From: Bacillota bacterium
GTDB taxonomy: Bacteria > Bacillota > UBA994 > UBA5500
Reading direction: 5' to 3'
Length of the DNA: 64,000 bases
Assembly: GCA_029781045.1 (NCBI GenBank)
Contig: JAKOXL010000032.1
Span: 1 to 64,000 of the forward strand
Every line of letters starts with the position of its first letter. Within the stretch, counting starts at the first letter, position 1. Made by a program: the position numbers and the translations under genes. Shown here in pieces: positions 42,880-52,566 of the stretch. Under the pieces are notes generated by a model. It ran no database searches. It was not told where the DNA came from and saw only the letters and a list, made by a program, of their open reading frames with translations.

Positions 42880-44307
42880 GTGAAGGGGTTGGCAACTAAT
42901 AGCAAACAGGAGCTGTTAAAGAGACTGCCAGCAGTTGATAGTGTTTTACGGGCAGCGGCTGTGCAACCTTTGCTCCAGCAATATGGACAGGTAACAGTAA
43001 CGAGGGCGGTGCGCGCCCTCTTAGATTCCTGGCGAAGACTTATCTTGCAGGACCAATGGTCTGGGACTGATCTGGAACAGGCGTTGGCCGATATGCCAGA
43101 GGCTCTAGCCCAAGAGGTGGAAGCGGCTGTCCGGCCCAGTCTGCATCCGGTGATCAATGCCACGGGGGTTCTTATTCATACCAATCTAGGGCGGTCCCTC
43201 CTGGCCGCTGCCGCGGCCCAGCAGATTGCACAGGTGGCTAGTAGTTACTCTACTCTGGAAGTGAACGTGCAGACCGGCGAACGGGGGTCCCGTTACAGCC
43301 ACGTGGTGCAGCTGCTTTGTGAGTTGACTGGGGCGGAAGATGCCCTAGTGGTTAACAATAATGCGGCGGCCGTTCTACTAACACTGGCTGCCTTGACGGC
43401 CGGTAAGGAGGTGGTGGTTTCTCGCGGCCAGCTGGTGGAGATCGGTGGTTCATTCCGCATTCCCGAAGTTATGGCTCAGAGCGGGAGCCGCTTAGTGGAA
43501 GTTGGCACGACCAACAAGACCCATCTCTTTGACTACGAACAGGCTATAGGCCCAGATACGGCTGCCCTACTGAAGGTTCATACCAGCAACTATCGTCTTG
43601 TCGGTTTCACGCAAGAAGTGGCGGGCCGTGATTTGGCCGCTTTAGCCCATGAACATGGCCTCTTAGCCATTGAAGATCTGGGCAGCGGGGTACTTATCGA
43701 TCTGCAACGCTATGGTTTGATCTATGAGCCGACGGTTCAGGAGTCGGTGGCTGCTGGTATGGATGTGGTCACCTTTAGTGGCGACAAGCTTCTAGGTGGA
43801 CCTCAGGCAGGTATTATTGTGGGGCGCAAAGATTGTATAGCCAAGTTAAAAAAGCATCCGCTAACGCGAGCTTTTCGCATCGATAAGCTGACCTTAGCTG
43901 GATTGGAGGCTACGTTGCGTCTCTATTTGGACGAGGAGACGGCTGTACGAGAGATTCCAACTTTGCGTATGCTGACCATACCGATAGAGGAATTGGAGGT
44001 CAGGGCTCAGCAATTGGTGGCTGCTACCGTAGGAGAAGTGGGTTCTGTTGCCCAGCTAAACGTGGTACCCAGTTGGGGCCAGGTCGGCGGTGGCTCATTA
44101 CCTGGGTACGATATTAACAGCGTGGCTGTTGCTGTATTACCACAGACCATTAGTCCCGATGAACTGGAACGCCGTTTGCGTCTTGGACAGCCGGCCGTGT
44201 TTACCCGTATCTACCGCGATCAGGTACTTATCGATATGCGTACGGTACAGCCTCAGGAGTTACCTGCCATCCGCTCTGCCCTCTGTCGGGCGTTGCTTGG
44301 GAGGTAG
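42880..44307 (+). CDS. selA: L-seryl-tRNA(Sec) selenium transferase
   Basis: 475 residues of a PLP enzyme that converts seryl-tRNA(Sec) to selenocysteinyl-tRNA(Sec) using selenophosphate. Conserved parts are GVLIHTNLGRSLLAAAA, the NNNAAAVLLTLAAL cofactor region, VEVGTTNKT and the Schiff-base Lys in TFSGDKLLGGPQAG. The start is GTG at 42880, 2 bases after trxB. Directly coupled to selB, 5 bases downstream, as usual. Confidence 0.97.
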   Translation: MKGLATNSKQELLKRLPAVDSVLRAAAVQPLLQQYGQVTVTRAVRALLDSWRRLILQDQWSGTDLEQALADMPEALAQEVEAAVRPSLHPVINATGVLIHTNLGRSLLAAAAAQQIAQVASSYSTLEVNVQTGERGSRYSHVVQLLCELTGAEDALVVNNNAAAVLLTLAALTAGKEVVVSRGQLVEIGGSFRIPEVMAQSGSRLVEVGTTNKTHLFDYEQAIGPDTAALLKVHTSNYRLVGFTQEVAGRDLAALAHEHGLLAIEDLGSGVLIDLQRYGLIYEPTVQESVAAGMDVVTFSGDKLLGGPQAGIIVGRKDCIAKLKKHPLTRAFRIDKLTLAGLEATLRLYLDEETAVREIPTLRMLTIPIEELEVRAQQLVAATVGEVGSVAQLNVVPSWGQVGGGSLPGYDINSVAVAVLPQTISPDELERRLRLGQPAVFTRIYRDQVLIDMRTVQPQELPAIRSALCRALLGR

Positions 44308-44312
44308 GTGAC

Positions 44313-46238
44313 TTGAAACACGTTATCATTGGTACGGCTGGACATATCGACCATGGGAAGAGTAGCCTTATAAAAGCCCTTACCAATATAGAAACGGACC
44401 GGCTAAAGGAGGAAAAGGCAAGAGGTATTACCATTGAACTGGGTTTTGCCTATTTTGATCTGCCCAGCGGTCGGCGTGCCGGTATTGTGGATGTGCCGGG
44501 ACATGAGCGGTTTATTAAGAACATGCTGGCAGGCGCTACTGGTATAGATGTGGTCATTCTGGTGGTGGCTGCCGATGAAGGCATTATGCCCCAAACCATT
44601 GAACATCTTAATATCCTATCTCTACTGCAGACTAAGAAAGGGATAGTTGCTGTCACCAAAACTGACATGGTGGACCGCGAGTGGCTGGAGTTGGTGTTGG
44701 AGGATATAGCTAGCCGCTTGCAAGGCACGTTCCTAGAAGATGCCCCTATAGTGCCCGTATCTTCAGTTACCGGCGAGGGGCTGCCACAGTTAGTGAAGAT
44801 AATTGATGAGCTTACCGCTGAAGTAGAGAGTCGCGACGTTCATCTTCCTTTTCGGTATCCTATAGATCGAGTTTTCAGCAAGACGGGCTTTGGTACTGTT
44901 GTTACTGGCACCCTTATTTCTGGCCAAGTGCGAGTAGGGGATACGGTGGAGGTTTATCCACAGAATCTGGAGGCGCGAGTACGTTCTCTACAGGTTCACG
45001 GACAAAAGGTAGAGACAGCCTACGCAGGACAACGCGTCGCCATGAACTTGGCTGGTGTGCAAGTCTCCGATTTGGAGCGGGGGAATGTGCTGGCGGCTCC
45101 AGGGCTGTTGCGGCCTTCCCTCATGCTCGATTGTCGATTGGAGCTCTTAGCCGATGCGGAGAAGCCGCTGGCTAATAGGGAGCGACTGCGTCTCTATACG
45201 GGAACCAGCGAGGTATTATGCCGGGTCGTTTTGCTTGATGCTGAATTCCTTTTCCCGGGGGAAACCGCATTAGCCCAGTTGCGATTGGAAGAACCAGTGG
45301 CCGTACTGACTGGTGACCGCTTTGTGGTACGCACCTATTCCCCTATGTATACGGTAGGAGGAGGCACCATTCTGGATGCCCATCCCAAGAAGCGACGCCG
45401 TTTCCGGGCAGAAGGAATTCAGGAGTTAAAGCTGCGCGAGAGCGGCGGCGACTTGCAGATTCTAAATCAGACGCTGCTCAATTATAGTGACCAGTTCCCA
45501 ACGGAGAGCGAGTTGTTCCGCTTGGCAGGGCGCCCTGCGGAGCAGCTGAGTGACGCCTTGGAGACGCTGCAGGAGGAAGACCTGGCGCTGTCGGTTGTTG
45601 TTGAGGGTGCAACCCATTACTTACATGCCGAGTATCTCCAAAGGTTGGCACAGCGAGCCAGAGAAGCAGTGGAGACCTATCAGAAGCGCTTTCCTCTCCG
45701 GCCTGGAATGCCAAAGGAAGAGTTGCGTAGTCGTATTGGCCGACAAGCCAGTCCTAAGCTGTTTAATAGCCTGATAACCCTTATTGCCAGCGAGGCCAGT
45801 TTGGAGAGTCGCGGCGGGGTCGTGGCTACCCAGGATTGGCAGGTAGTCTTTGCTGGCCCCTATGCACGTATGCGGGAGCGAGTGTTGGAGTTATTGCAAG
45901 CCTCCCCCCAAGCTCCTCCCGATGTGAACGATTTGGCCACCCAGCTTAATGAGCCCAGCGAGAGAGTGGTGGAACTATTGGCCGCTATGGAGAGACAGGG
46001 AGAGATCGTGCGGGTGTCGCCCGAGCTGACTTTCCTTAAAGAGACGGTTGATGAGGTGCGTCAGTTGGTGGTTAGTTGGATCCGCGAAAATGGTAGTATC
46101 ACTTTGGCCGACCTGCGCACAGCTTTGGATACTAGTCGCAAGTTTGCTCTGCCCTTGCTGGAGTATCTTGATGCGGAGAAAGTCACAAAACGTGAAGGTG
46201 AGGGGCGGGTATTGCATCCGCAGTATGTGGGTAACTAG
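44313..46238 (+). CDS. selB: Selenocysteine-specific elongation factor SelB
   Basis: 641 residues. GTPase motifs G1 [10 protein letters not shown]2 [10 protein letters not shown]3 DVPGHERF and G4 TKTD are intact. EF-Tu-like domains 2 and 3 follow. Four winged-helix repeats occupy the C-terminal third (about 390-641), which bind the SECIS hairpin next to a UGA codon. TTG start at 44313 with GGGAGGT nine bases upstream. With selA and the tRNA-Sec at 47.8 kb it forms the decoding set; selD is not in this window. Confidence 0.97.
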   Translation: MKHVIIGTAGHIDHGKSSLIKALTNIETDRLKEEKARGITIELGFAYFDLPSGRRAGIVDVPGHERFIKNMLAGATGIDVVILVVAADEGIMPQTIEHLNILSLLQTKKGIVAVTKTDMVDREWLELVLEDIASRLQGTFLEDAPIVPVSSVTGEGLPQLVKIIDELTAEVESRDVHLPFRYPIDRVFSKTGFGTVVTGTLISGQVRVGDTVEVYPQNLEARVRSLQVHGQKVETAYAGQRVAMNLAGVQVSDLERGNVLAAPGLLRPSLMLDCRLELLADAEKPLANRERLRLYTGTSEVLCRVVLLDAEFLFPGETALAQLRLEEPVAVLTGDRFVVRTYSPMYTVGGGTILDAHPKKRRRFRAEGIQELKLRESGGDLQILNQTLLNYSDQFPTESELFRLAGRPAEQLSDALETLQEEDLALSVVVEGATHYLHAEYLQRLAQRAREAVETYQKRFPLRPGMPKEELRSRIGRQASPKLFNSLITLIASEASLESRGGVVATQDWQVVFAGPYARMRERVLELLQASPQAPPDVNDLATQLNEPSERVVELLAAMERQGEIVRVSPELTFLKETVDEVRQLVVSWIRENGSITLADLRTALDTSRKFALPLLEYLDAEKVTKREGEGRVLHPQYVGN

Positions 46239-46321
46239 ACAACTAGCCCAGGGTAGTTCTATTTGCAGTCTCCCTGAGGCTATTCAGAGCTAGGCCGGCC
46301 GCCCTTGGAGAACCGAGCCGG

Positions 46322-46416
46322 TTCCGACAGAGATTGGCACCAACACTCTAGTATGAACAAGGTCCTTAGGAGTACAAAGAATGAAACAAGGGGCTGTCTT
46401 GTGACAGCCCCTCTTT
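46322..46416 (+). repeat. Dispersed repeat core plus GGGGCTGTC hairpin terminator (bidirectional)
   Basis: Core TTCCGACAGAGATTGGCACC, then AACACTCTAGTATGAACAAGG (46322-46361). The terminator is AAGGGGCTGTC, TTGT, GACAGCCCC, TCTTTC (46388-46416). It separates the convergent selB and MFS genes and is one of the best-preserved copies. Confidence 0.85.
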
Positions 46417-46437
46417 CTCTGAGTGCTTGCCTTTTTC

Positions 46438-47700
46438 TTAGACCAACTTGATGGCCTGCTGATTTAGTTCCTTCTCAACAGGGCCAAAACTCTTGCGGTA
46501 GTAAAGGGTAGCCGAGAAGTAGAGGATTGCCGTTACGATGTAGGGAGAGGACAGGCCAAAGTTGTCCATCATGAAGCCACCGACTGCGCCACCAATGGCG
46601 CGCAGAACCTGGTTAGTCATATTGAAGAGGCTGTTGGCCGTGGCCCGCTGTCCCGGTTCTAGCATCTCCATGGAAAAGGTATTGGAGATCGGTGAAGACA
46701 TGTTCATGAGAGCCATGCGTAGCCAATAGGCTACCGCCACTATGCTCAGATTGGGAACATAACCGGCCGACAGCAGGAAGGGGATAGACAGCATCTGCGT
46801 AATGGAAACGGCGCGAACTTTACCCCAGCGCTCGGCTAAAACGGGACTAAGCAGCACGCCCACCGTCAAGACAATACTGGAAATAGCCATGATGGAACCG
46901 ACCTGGGCTGATGAAGCACCCAACTGATCCCGCAAGAACACATTAAAGAAGGGTACTACCATACCTGCACCCAAACCGATCATTCCCTGGAAAAAGGCAA
47001 ACTGTCGTACCCGTTTTGTCTGGATCGCTCCTGCCAGCTCAGCCAATGCGGGGCGTGGTTTATATGTCCGCTCAGTCTCCTTGATGAAGAAGACGGGAAT
47101 GGCGGCCAAAAGGTAGAAACCGATAGAAATAGCCAAGGTCCAACGGAGGGCATTGACTTCAATCCCTTTGATAAAGGGTTGGGGAAGTAGCAGAGCGGGT
47201 AGAGCTCCACCGAGGGTATTGCCCAGGACAGAGGCCATGGTAGAAAGGGCTTGGTTAGCTGAAAAGAGATGCACCCTTTCTTCTGGCCTGCTGTTTTCCA
47301 TCAAGAACGGTGACTGGGAGATGTTCTTGAGGGTTGTGGCCGCACCGCGGAAGAAGTTGAAGCATAATAATAGGGGAATAGTCTGTGTGAAAGTGATCTG
47401 CCCGAAGGCAGCTAACCCACTAAATATAATGGCATAATAGAGACTGCGTCGGCGCCCGAAGCGATCGCTGAACATCCCTGCTGGCAGAGAGGATAGCCCG
47501 CTGGCTAAAGTCTCCACGAACACCAAGAGTCCAATGGTGGCAACCGAGTAGTTCAAGGATCGTAGGTATAGGTTATAGGTTACTTGATAAGCCCCTAAGC
47601 TAATCTGCCCTAGGGCAATGAATATAAGATATAGACGAGCGTTACGACTAAATCCCTTAATGCGATTGAGATAGCCTTTACCAATAGGCTGCTTAGTCAT
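46438..47700 (-). CDS. Major facilitator superfamily transporter
   Basis: 420 residues with 12 predicted membrane helices. The loop 2-3 signature is GMFSDRFGRRRSL and a second copy of the pattern occurs after helix 8 (LAERWGKVRAVS). No close specificity match by eye; similar to drug or sugar MFS exporters. The ATG at 47700 is preceded by GGAGGCTTGATGCAAA. It lies convergent to selB, with the shared repeat-terminator between them, and divergent from tRNA-Sec. Confidence 0.9.
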   Translation of the reverse strand: MTKQPIGKGYLNRIKGFSRNARLYLIFIALGQISLGAYQVTYNLYLRSLNYSVATIGLLVFVETLASGLSSLPAGMFSDRFGRRRSLYYAIIFSGLAAFGQITFTQTIPLLLCFNFFRGAATTLKNISQSPFLMENSRPEERVHLFSANQALSTMASVLGNTLGGALPALLLPQPFIKGIEVNALRWTLAISIGFYLLAAIPVFFIKETERTYKPRPALAELAGAIQTKRVRQFAFFQGMIGLGAGMVVPFFNVFLRDQLGASSAQVGSIMAISSIVLTVGVLLSPVLAERWGKVRAVSITQMLSIPFLLSAGYVPNLSIVAVAYWLRMALMNMSSPISNTFSMEMLEPGQRATANSLFNMTNQVLRAIGGAVGGFMMDNFGLSSPYIVTAILYFSATLYYRKSFGPVEKELNQQAIKLV

Positions 47701-47756
47701 TTTGCATCAAGCCTCCAAATCCGTCTAAAATCGACTGCAACCTTCAACTACTAGCT

Positions 47757-47786
47757 TTGACAGGTAAACTAAAGGCGTGCTATACT
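47757..47786 (+). promoter_or_regulatory. Promoter of tRNA-Sec
   Basis: TTGACA (47757-47762), 18 bases, TATACT (47781-47786). Predicted transcription start near 47793, about 13 bases upstream of the tRNA. Confidence 0.85.
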
Positions 47787-47805
47787 GAATGCCGTAGACT
47801 CACGC

Positions 47806-47902
47806 GGGAGTAGATAGGTTCTGGTGTGCCTTCCGGACTTCAAATCCGGCAACGCGCTCTAATAAAGCGCGTGGTGGGTTCGATTCCCACATACTCCCGC
47901 CA
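47806..47902 (+). tRNA. selC: tRNA-Sec, anticodon TCA
   Basis: 97 bases, long as for selenocysteine tRNAs. Extended acceptor stem GGGAGTAG/ATACTCCC (terminal G-A mismatch), anticodon stem CCGGA/TCCGG with loop CTTCAAA (anticodon TCA), a long variable arm CGCGCT...AGCGCG, T-arm GTGGG-TTCGATT-CCCAC, discriminator G and encoded CCA. Its own promoter and terminator flank it. Confidence 0.96.
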
Positions 47903-47914
47903 CTTTGACCTTTG

Positions 47915-47940
47915 AGCCCCGCTGGTGCGGGGCTTTTTCT
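47915..47940 (+). terminator. Terminator of tRNA-Sec
   Basis: AGCCCCGC and GCGGGGCT stem with loop TGGT, then TTTTTC. Confidence 0.9.
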
Positions 47941-49154
47941 TATATTAGGTGTCCTATGGCTAGTATGGCAAAGAGGGTAAGCCACATGGCTGAAACCGGT
48001 AGTACATATTCACGATAGAGATCGTTCATCTTGACTTGGAAAAACTCCAAGGTCAAGACTTGGCACAGGTGGAGAGGGGACGAAAAATAGCCCAAGAAAG
48101 CACCAACATAGACTCCCATAATGTAGAGCAGCAAGTGCCCCGACTGCTGAATAGCCGGCAGCAGTAAGGGTAATGTTATGCCAATGCCCGAGGTGGAAGA
48201 GGCGGAAACGAATGAGATCATGGCTGGCAGCATTACAACAACGAGCCATAGTGGTAAGCCCAAGGTGAGCAATCCGTTGGTTAGAGTGCTAAGTGTATCT
48301 CCATGAGCTAAGACATCTTTGAAGATCATAATGCCTACACCGGAAAGCACAATGGGTACTTGTATGCCCTTGAGTACCATTCTGGGAAGCTCTGTCAAAG
48401 CAGGGCGCCCGAAGTAGACCGCCAGACCCAAACCCACAATGAGGGCCAACTGGAAGGGCAGGCCAAAACCTAGCCCCAGTAGCAATGCACTCCATAGGGG
48501 GGAAGTGTAGCGCAGCAGATTGAAGTAGTCATCTTTCGTGGGTTTGGGGGCAGCCCCGTTGTTTTCCTGCACGTCTTTAAGCCAGGATTGATATCCGGCC
48601 CAAACTGCCACGATCGTAAGAGGAAGTTGAATGAGAATCAGCCGATTGATATCTATATTTGCTATTTCTTTAACCAAGATAAAGGCGGGTGCAAAAGGAA
48701 AAATAAAATACCAAACATGGCGGTAGAGCAGGTTGATGGCCGCCCGGCGCTCATTGCTTAAGTTAATCCGCTCTCCAATAGAGTTTACCATAGGTGCGGC
48801 CATAATGGCGCCACCGGTGACCAATAAAGTTCCCATTATAGAAGGAATGACTGTAATAGTGAGCTTAGCGCTGCGTAAGACTTTTTCCAGTGCGTCCATC
48901 ATGCGGTCCAGAATTCCCAGGCTCTTCATCCAGCTGCCCAAGATGCTAATTAACACTAAAGTTGATACTAGGTTGAGGGTAGCTGATTCAACCAAAGTCT
49001 TGGCCGACAACACTATAAAGCCCAAAGGACTTAAGCCAGATGCGATAGCTGCCACGAAGGAGCCGGCCAGAAGGGCATAACCTAAGGCCACCTTGCGCGT
49101 AACCAACACAATGATGACCAGAAAGGACGCAGCCACACCGATATTACCCCACAT
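47940..49154 (-). CDS. DUF401 family membrane transporter
   Basis: 404 residues with about 11 membrane helices. Blocks SILGSWMKSLGILDRMMDAL, PSIMGTLLVTGGAIMAAPMV and FVSASSTSGIGITLPLLLP resemble the ArsB/GntP-like DUF401 transporters, whose substrate is not known. The start ATG at 49154 follows AAAGGGGACAG. Its end meets the tRNA-Sec terminator. Confidence 0.85.
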   Translation of the reverse strand: MWGNIGVAASFLVIIVLVTRKVALGYALLAGSFVAAIASGLSPLGFIVLSAKTLVESATLNLVSTLVLISILGSWMKSLGILDRMMDALEKVLRSAKLTITVIPSIMGTLLVTGGAIMAAPMVNSIGERINLSNERRAAINLLYRHVWYFIFPFAPAFILVKEIANIDINRLILIQLPLTIVAVWAGYQSWLKDVQENNGAAPKPTKDDYFNLLRYTSPLWSALLLGLGFGLPFQLALIVGLGLAVYFGRPALTELPRMVLKGIQVPIVLSGVGIMIFKDVLAHGDTLSTLTNGLLTLGLPLWLVVVMLPAMISFVSASSTSGIGITLPLLLPAIQQSGHLLLYIMGVYVGAFLGYFSSPLHLCQVLTLEFFQVKMNDLYREYVLPVSAMWLTLFAILAIGHLI

Positions 49155-49339
49155 AATCTGTCCCCTTTCCTACTAAGCCAAAGAGAATTTTAGTATCTCT
49201 AAACATATTCTAACGTGAAAGGCGTTTACCTGTCGCGGAATATTTCGAGAGTAAGAATCTGCTTTCGAGACTAATGTCGATGGAGGAAAGGAGTTTAGTA
49301 AGGGAAGGGCGAAAGAAAGGGCAGAAGGGGGTAGGAAGA

Positions 49340-50118
49340 ATGAATGAAGTGATCAATGCGATTTTAACGCATGCTTCAATTCGCAATTCACAGAGCAAGA
49401 TGTGCCTGATGAGCTGATTGAACAGATAGCGCGGGCTGGCCAGCAGGCGCCCTTCACAGGACAAATGTATGCCTGCATCTACACCAAGGATCAGGACAAG
49501 CGGGAGCGGCTTTCTCAACTGTTTGGACCGTTGGTCAAACGGGGACCTGTGTTCATGCTCTTTTGCCTTGATTTTCGCAAGCTGGAGAAGTTCATTGCGG
49601 CTAAAGGCAGGGTGAACACTGCCAACGATCTGATGATGCTGTTCTTAGGTATTCAGGATGTGGCCTATTTTGCTCAAAACATGGTTTTGGCCGCGGAAAG
49701 CCTAGGTCTGGGAACCGTGTTTTTGGGTGCGGCTCCCAACTTGGACACGGAGTTAAGGGAAATCTTCAAGTTGCCTGAGCGAGTGTTCCCGGTGGTGGGA
49801 ATGGTATTGGGTTATCCGGCCGAGAAACCGGCCCCGCGCCCCCGTATTCCTACCAAGTTTGCTTTGCATAAAGACGAGTATTTTGACCTGAAACCAGAGG
49901 ATGTGGAGGAAGCCCTATCGGTCATGGATGCGGGGCTATTGAGGGAAGGCTACTACGCACGGTTGAACGCCAAGATTCCCAAGCCCGAGCCGGGTGAAGA
50001 TCAGGTGGACTATGACAAGTACGGCTGGGGCGAGCACATCTCCCGCAAGTATGCCAGACAAGGCCAGTTTACTAGCACATTGCCCGCTGCTTTAAGAAGG
50101 GCGGGAATTGAAATCTAG
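49340..50118 (+). pseudogene. NADPH-dependent nitroreductase family gene with one frameshift
   Basis: The ATG at 49340 opens MNEVINAILTHASIR, the usual start of this family (SIRKF is expected next). After codon 15 the frame is lost: the sequence reads CGCAATTCAC where CGCAAATTCAC would give RKFTEQDVPDELIEQ. Downstream of about 49386 a long clean frame (to 50118) carries FMN-binding nitroreductase blocks (AGQQAPFTGQMYA, DVAYFAQNMVLAAESLGLGT, VFPVVGMVLGYPAEKP). So one base is missing in an A-run, either a real frameshift or an assembly error. If intact, 259 residues of an FMN reductase of nitro or quinone compounds. Frameshift rescue as selenoprotein reading is rejected. Confidence 0.85.
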
Positions 50119-50154
50119 AGATAGGCCAATTAGTTGAGGAAAGAAGGTGCAGAT

Positions 50155-50436
50155 ATGGAAGAACTGCAAGAGAGGGTGCTGCAGACATTTATGCCCCAGG
50201 GGCGAGTGAAGGCTTGGCCCGCCAAGTTGTCCAAGCAGCTAGTCTTACTGGAGGCCTTAATACACGATTTCGAGCAGGGAGTGGCTTATTCGGAAGTGGA
50301 AGTTAACGCCCGCATAGCAGAGCGTTACGAGGATTATTGTCTGGTGCGTCGCATGTTTGTGGTTTTCGGCTTTATGCGGCGTAAGGACGGGACTTATTGG
50401 GTGCAACCCGAGTCTAACTGGCCGGGCCGAAGGTAG
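50155..50436 (+). CDS. DUF2087 domain protein
   Basis: 93 residues matching the DUF2087 pattern: GRVKAWPAKLSKQLVLLEAL, FEQGVAYSEVEVNARIAE and DYCLVRRMFVVFGFMRRKDG. These proteins look like small winged-helix units, often fused to or near transcription regulators; function not known. The ATG at 50155 follows AAGAAGGTG; a TTG at 50134 is unsupported. The cyclase gene begins 8 bases after its stop, so they are probably cotranscribed. Confidence 0.85.
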   Translation: MEELQERVLQTFMPQGRVKAWPAKLSKQLVLLEALIHDFEQGVAYSEVEVNARIAERYEDYCLVRRMFVVFGFMRRKDGTYWVQPESNWPGRR

Positions 50437-50443
50437 CGGTTGT

Positions 50444-51064
50444 ATGTCTGCGATCATTGATCTATCCCATGAGATCAAGCCGGGAATGCCTGTCTACCCA
50501 GGAGATGAGCCTATGGAGCTGGCGCAGACTCGCTGGCTAGATAGGGACTACCATAATAACCATCGATTGCAGATAGGTATGCATGTGGGTACCCACCTGG
50601 ATGCACCGCTTCACATGTTGCCATCGGGGCAATATGTGGCCCAACTGCCGCCCACTTCTTTCATTGGGCCGGGTAGTGTCTTGGAGGTTTGTAACCAACC
50701 AGTTATCCATTGGCAACCGCGATATGAGGGCCTGGTTAGTCCTGGCAGCATTGTATTGCTCTACACCGGGCACGACCGCTTTTATGGCAGTGAGCGCTAT
50801 TTCATGGATCATCCTCAAGTAGCTCCCGATTTCTGCGAGTTTCTCTTGGCAAAGCAAGTTAGGTTACTGGGCATGGATTTACCATCGCCCGATGCACCAC
50901 CCTTCTCTGTGCACAAACACCTGCTGTCTCAGGGGATCTACCTTTTGGAGAACCTTACCAACTTGGAAAGGCTGCTGGACTGGCCGGCCTTTGAGGTCAT
51001 AGCTTTGCCTCTGAAGATCTGGGCCGATGGTTCGCCAGCGCGGGTAGTGGCCAGAAAGCTGTAA
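50444..51064 (+). CDS. Cyclase family protein (kynurenine formamidase-like)
   Basis: 206 residues with the metal-binding HxGTHxDxP motif (HVGTHLDAPLH) of the cyclase/KynB family and second-shell residues MDLPSPDAP. Family members hydrolyse N-formylkynurenine or isatin and cyclise other substrates. No other tryptophan catabolism gene is adjacent, so the substrate is open. The ATG at 50444 lacks a clear ribosome site and probably relies on coupling to the upstream DUF2087 gene. Confidence 0.87.
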   Translation: MSAIIDLSHEIKPGMPVYPGDEPMELAQTRWLDRDYHNNHRLQIGMHVGTHLDAPLHMLPSGQYVAQLPPTSFIGPGSVLEVCNQPVIHWQPRYEGLVSPGSIVLLYTGHDRFYGSERYFMDHPQVAPDFCEFLLAKQVRLLGMDLPSPDAPPFSVHKHLLSQGIYLLENLTNLERLLDWPAFEVIALPLKIWADGSPARVVARKL

Positions 51065-51087
51065 GAAAACAAGGTTGAACAAACAAC

Positions 51088-51115
51088 AAAGGGCTGTCTT
51101 GCGACAGCCCCTTTG
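51088..51115. terminator. GGGCTGTC hairpin terminator (without repeat core)
   Basis: AAAGGGCTGTC, TTGC, GACAGCCCCTTTG. Same hairpin as in the dispersed repeats, but no core upstream. Shared by the convergent cyclase and copper-amine-oxidase-N genes. Confidence 0.85.
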
Positions 51116-51127
51116 ATTACTGCTATG

Positions 51128-52396
51128 CTACTTGAGAATAACTATGCTATTGGTTCCGCCCTGAGCCGGATAGGACTCCAGTACTGGTCCAGTTAAGGTG
51201 GCCTTTATTGTCTGCCCCACGGCGAGATCGCTGCTACTCGCCACCTCGTCTGAGTTCGCCCAGATTATGCGAGTGCCCTCGGTGAGGGTGAGCCACATGA
51301 GCACGGGTTCACCGTTGCTCATGGCTTCGCCTTCCAAAAGAATGCGCGTCCTGCCCTCGCTCTCAATCTGGCGGATGGTACCACTGACACTACCCCAGTC
51401 TATGCCATCTTGCGGCCCGGGGCCCGGCTCTTCCAGTCGATGGCGGGTAACCAAGACCAACTCGTCTTCTCCCGCGTCCATGGCCAGAAGGCCAAACACG
51501 GTAGAGAGGGCATCAGCCGAAACGTGTAAACGATCCCCAATGATCTCAGGAGCTCTAGCCATAGATACCTTTTGCTCATCGGCACCTTCTACCTCCACCT
51601 GGCCTAGAGTAATACTCACTACCCGGTCTGGTAGCTCTACCTTAGCGGTCCGCGTGTTGGAGAACCAGGTTACCTTGGCTCCTGCGGCCTCAGCGATAGC
51701 CCGCAACGGCAGCATGAGGATGCCACTGTTGGTAACAGGTACTGAACCTAAGTCAACGATAACTCCGTCGACTGAGATGCGCTCCGGCCGGGATCGGATA
51801 GCTTCTACTTCTTTAAAGATCGACTGCTCAGGTGCGGGAATAGTAATAATCTCCTGCACCTCGATGGCCTTTGTCATAAAGATGGATATTTCATCGCTCG
51901 GCGTACCTACAATTATAACTTGCTGGTTGAGCAAAGCGGCAAACTCATTTTCGTCCCCAATCAACCGATACCCGTCGACGCAGTAGAAACCACCCTCCAG
52001 GTCTTGATAGATCAGCTTGCCGGTGATACGCACCAACTCGGATGTCGGCAGCAGGCTTTCCACTTGGATGGCTTTGGTCATGAAAATAGAGATGTCGTCA
52101 GCGATTTTCCCTGTAACTACTACTGTTTGCCCTAGGTAGGGGGCCAGTTCTTGCTCGTTGGCGATTAGACGATAGCCTGCTACTGAGTAATAGCCTCCCT
52201 CTATATCCATATAGGTTAATTCTCCCCTTATTATCACCGATGAGGGGTTGAGGTTTTCCACTATTGGGGTGGGGAAAGCTAGTATATCCCTAACTGTAGA
52301 AAGGGGTAGAGAAGGCTCAAGAGCATTGGCTGTCAAGGGTGTTACCAAGGCCAAACAGAGGCCTGTGGTACCAATCAATCTTTTCCAATTCCGCAT
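51128..52396 (-). CDS. Secreted protein with duplicated N-terminal modules and copper amine oxidase-like domain
   Basis: 422 residues from the ATG at 52396 (AGAGGAG seven bases upstream); a longer reading is rejected. A signal peptide (LIGTTGLCLALVTPLTANA) is followed by two tandem modules of about 70 residues that share the endings ISIFMTKAIQVE and ISIFMTKAIEVQ and the phrase GGYYSVAGYRLI or GGFYCVDGYRLI. A copper amine oxidase N-terminal-like domain follows (LPLRAIAEAAGAKVTWFSN), then a beta-rich tail. It is a cell-surface or exported protein; enzymatic activity is not expected. The repeat modules may be beta-barrel (OB-like), inferred. Confidence 0.85.
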   Translation of the reverse strand: MRNWKRLIGTTGLCLALVTPLTANALEPSLPLSTVRDILAFPTPIVENLNPSSVIIRGELTYMDIEGGYYSVAGYRLIANEQELAPYLGQTVVVTGKIADDISIFMTKAIQVESLLPTSELVRITGKLIYQDLEGGFYCVDGYRLIGDENEFAALLNQQVIIVGTPSDEISIFMTKAIEVQEIITIPAPEQSIFKEVEAIRSRPERISVDGVIVDLGSVPVTNSGILMLPLRAIAEAAGAKVTWFSNTRTAKVELPDRVVSITLGQVEVEGADEQKVSMARAPEIIGDRLHVSADALSTVFGLLAMDAGEDELVLVTRHRLEEPGPGPQDGIDWGSVSGTIRQIESEGRTRILLEGEAMSNGEPVLMWLTLTEGTRIIWANSDEVASSSDLAVGQTIKATLTGPVLESYPAQGGTNSIVILK

Positions 52397-52566
52397 CCTA
52401 TCACTCCTCTTGACTACTATTCTGGACAGATGGCGCCATACTACCCAGGTGCCCAGGCAGTGATATAGACGCCCAAGATGGAATAATGTTCCCAACAGCA
52501 AACACCAAGTAGTCAAGGCGGCATTGCTATAAGGCTTTTGGGCTGGCCAAAGAGTGTTTGGCACTC

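Noticed and set aside
47806-47902. tRNA-Ser or tRNA-Leu with a long variable arm
   Set aside because: The anticodon loop reads TTCA (anticodon TCA), and the length, 8-base acceptor stem and neighbouring selA/selB fit tRNA-Sec.
49340-49417. Possible second selenoprotein: UGA in the short frame at the nitroreductase start
   Set aside because: Reading through that TGA does not continue the nitroreductase sequence. A one-base insertion does, so a frameshift explains it better.
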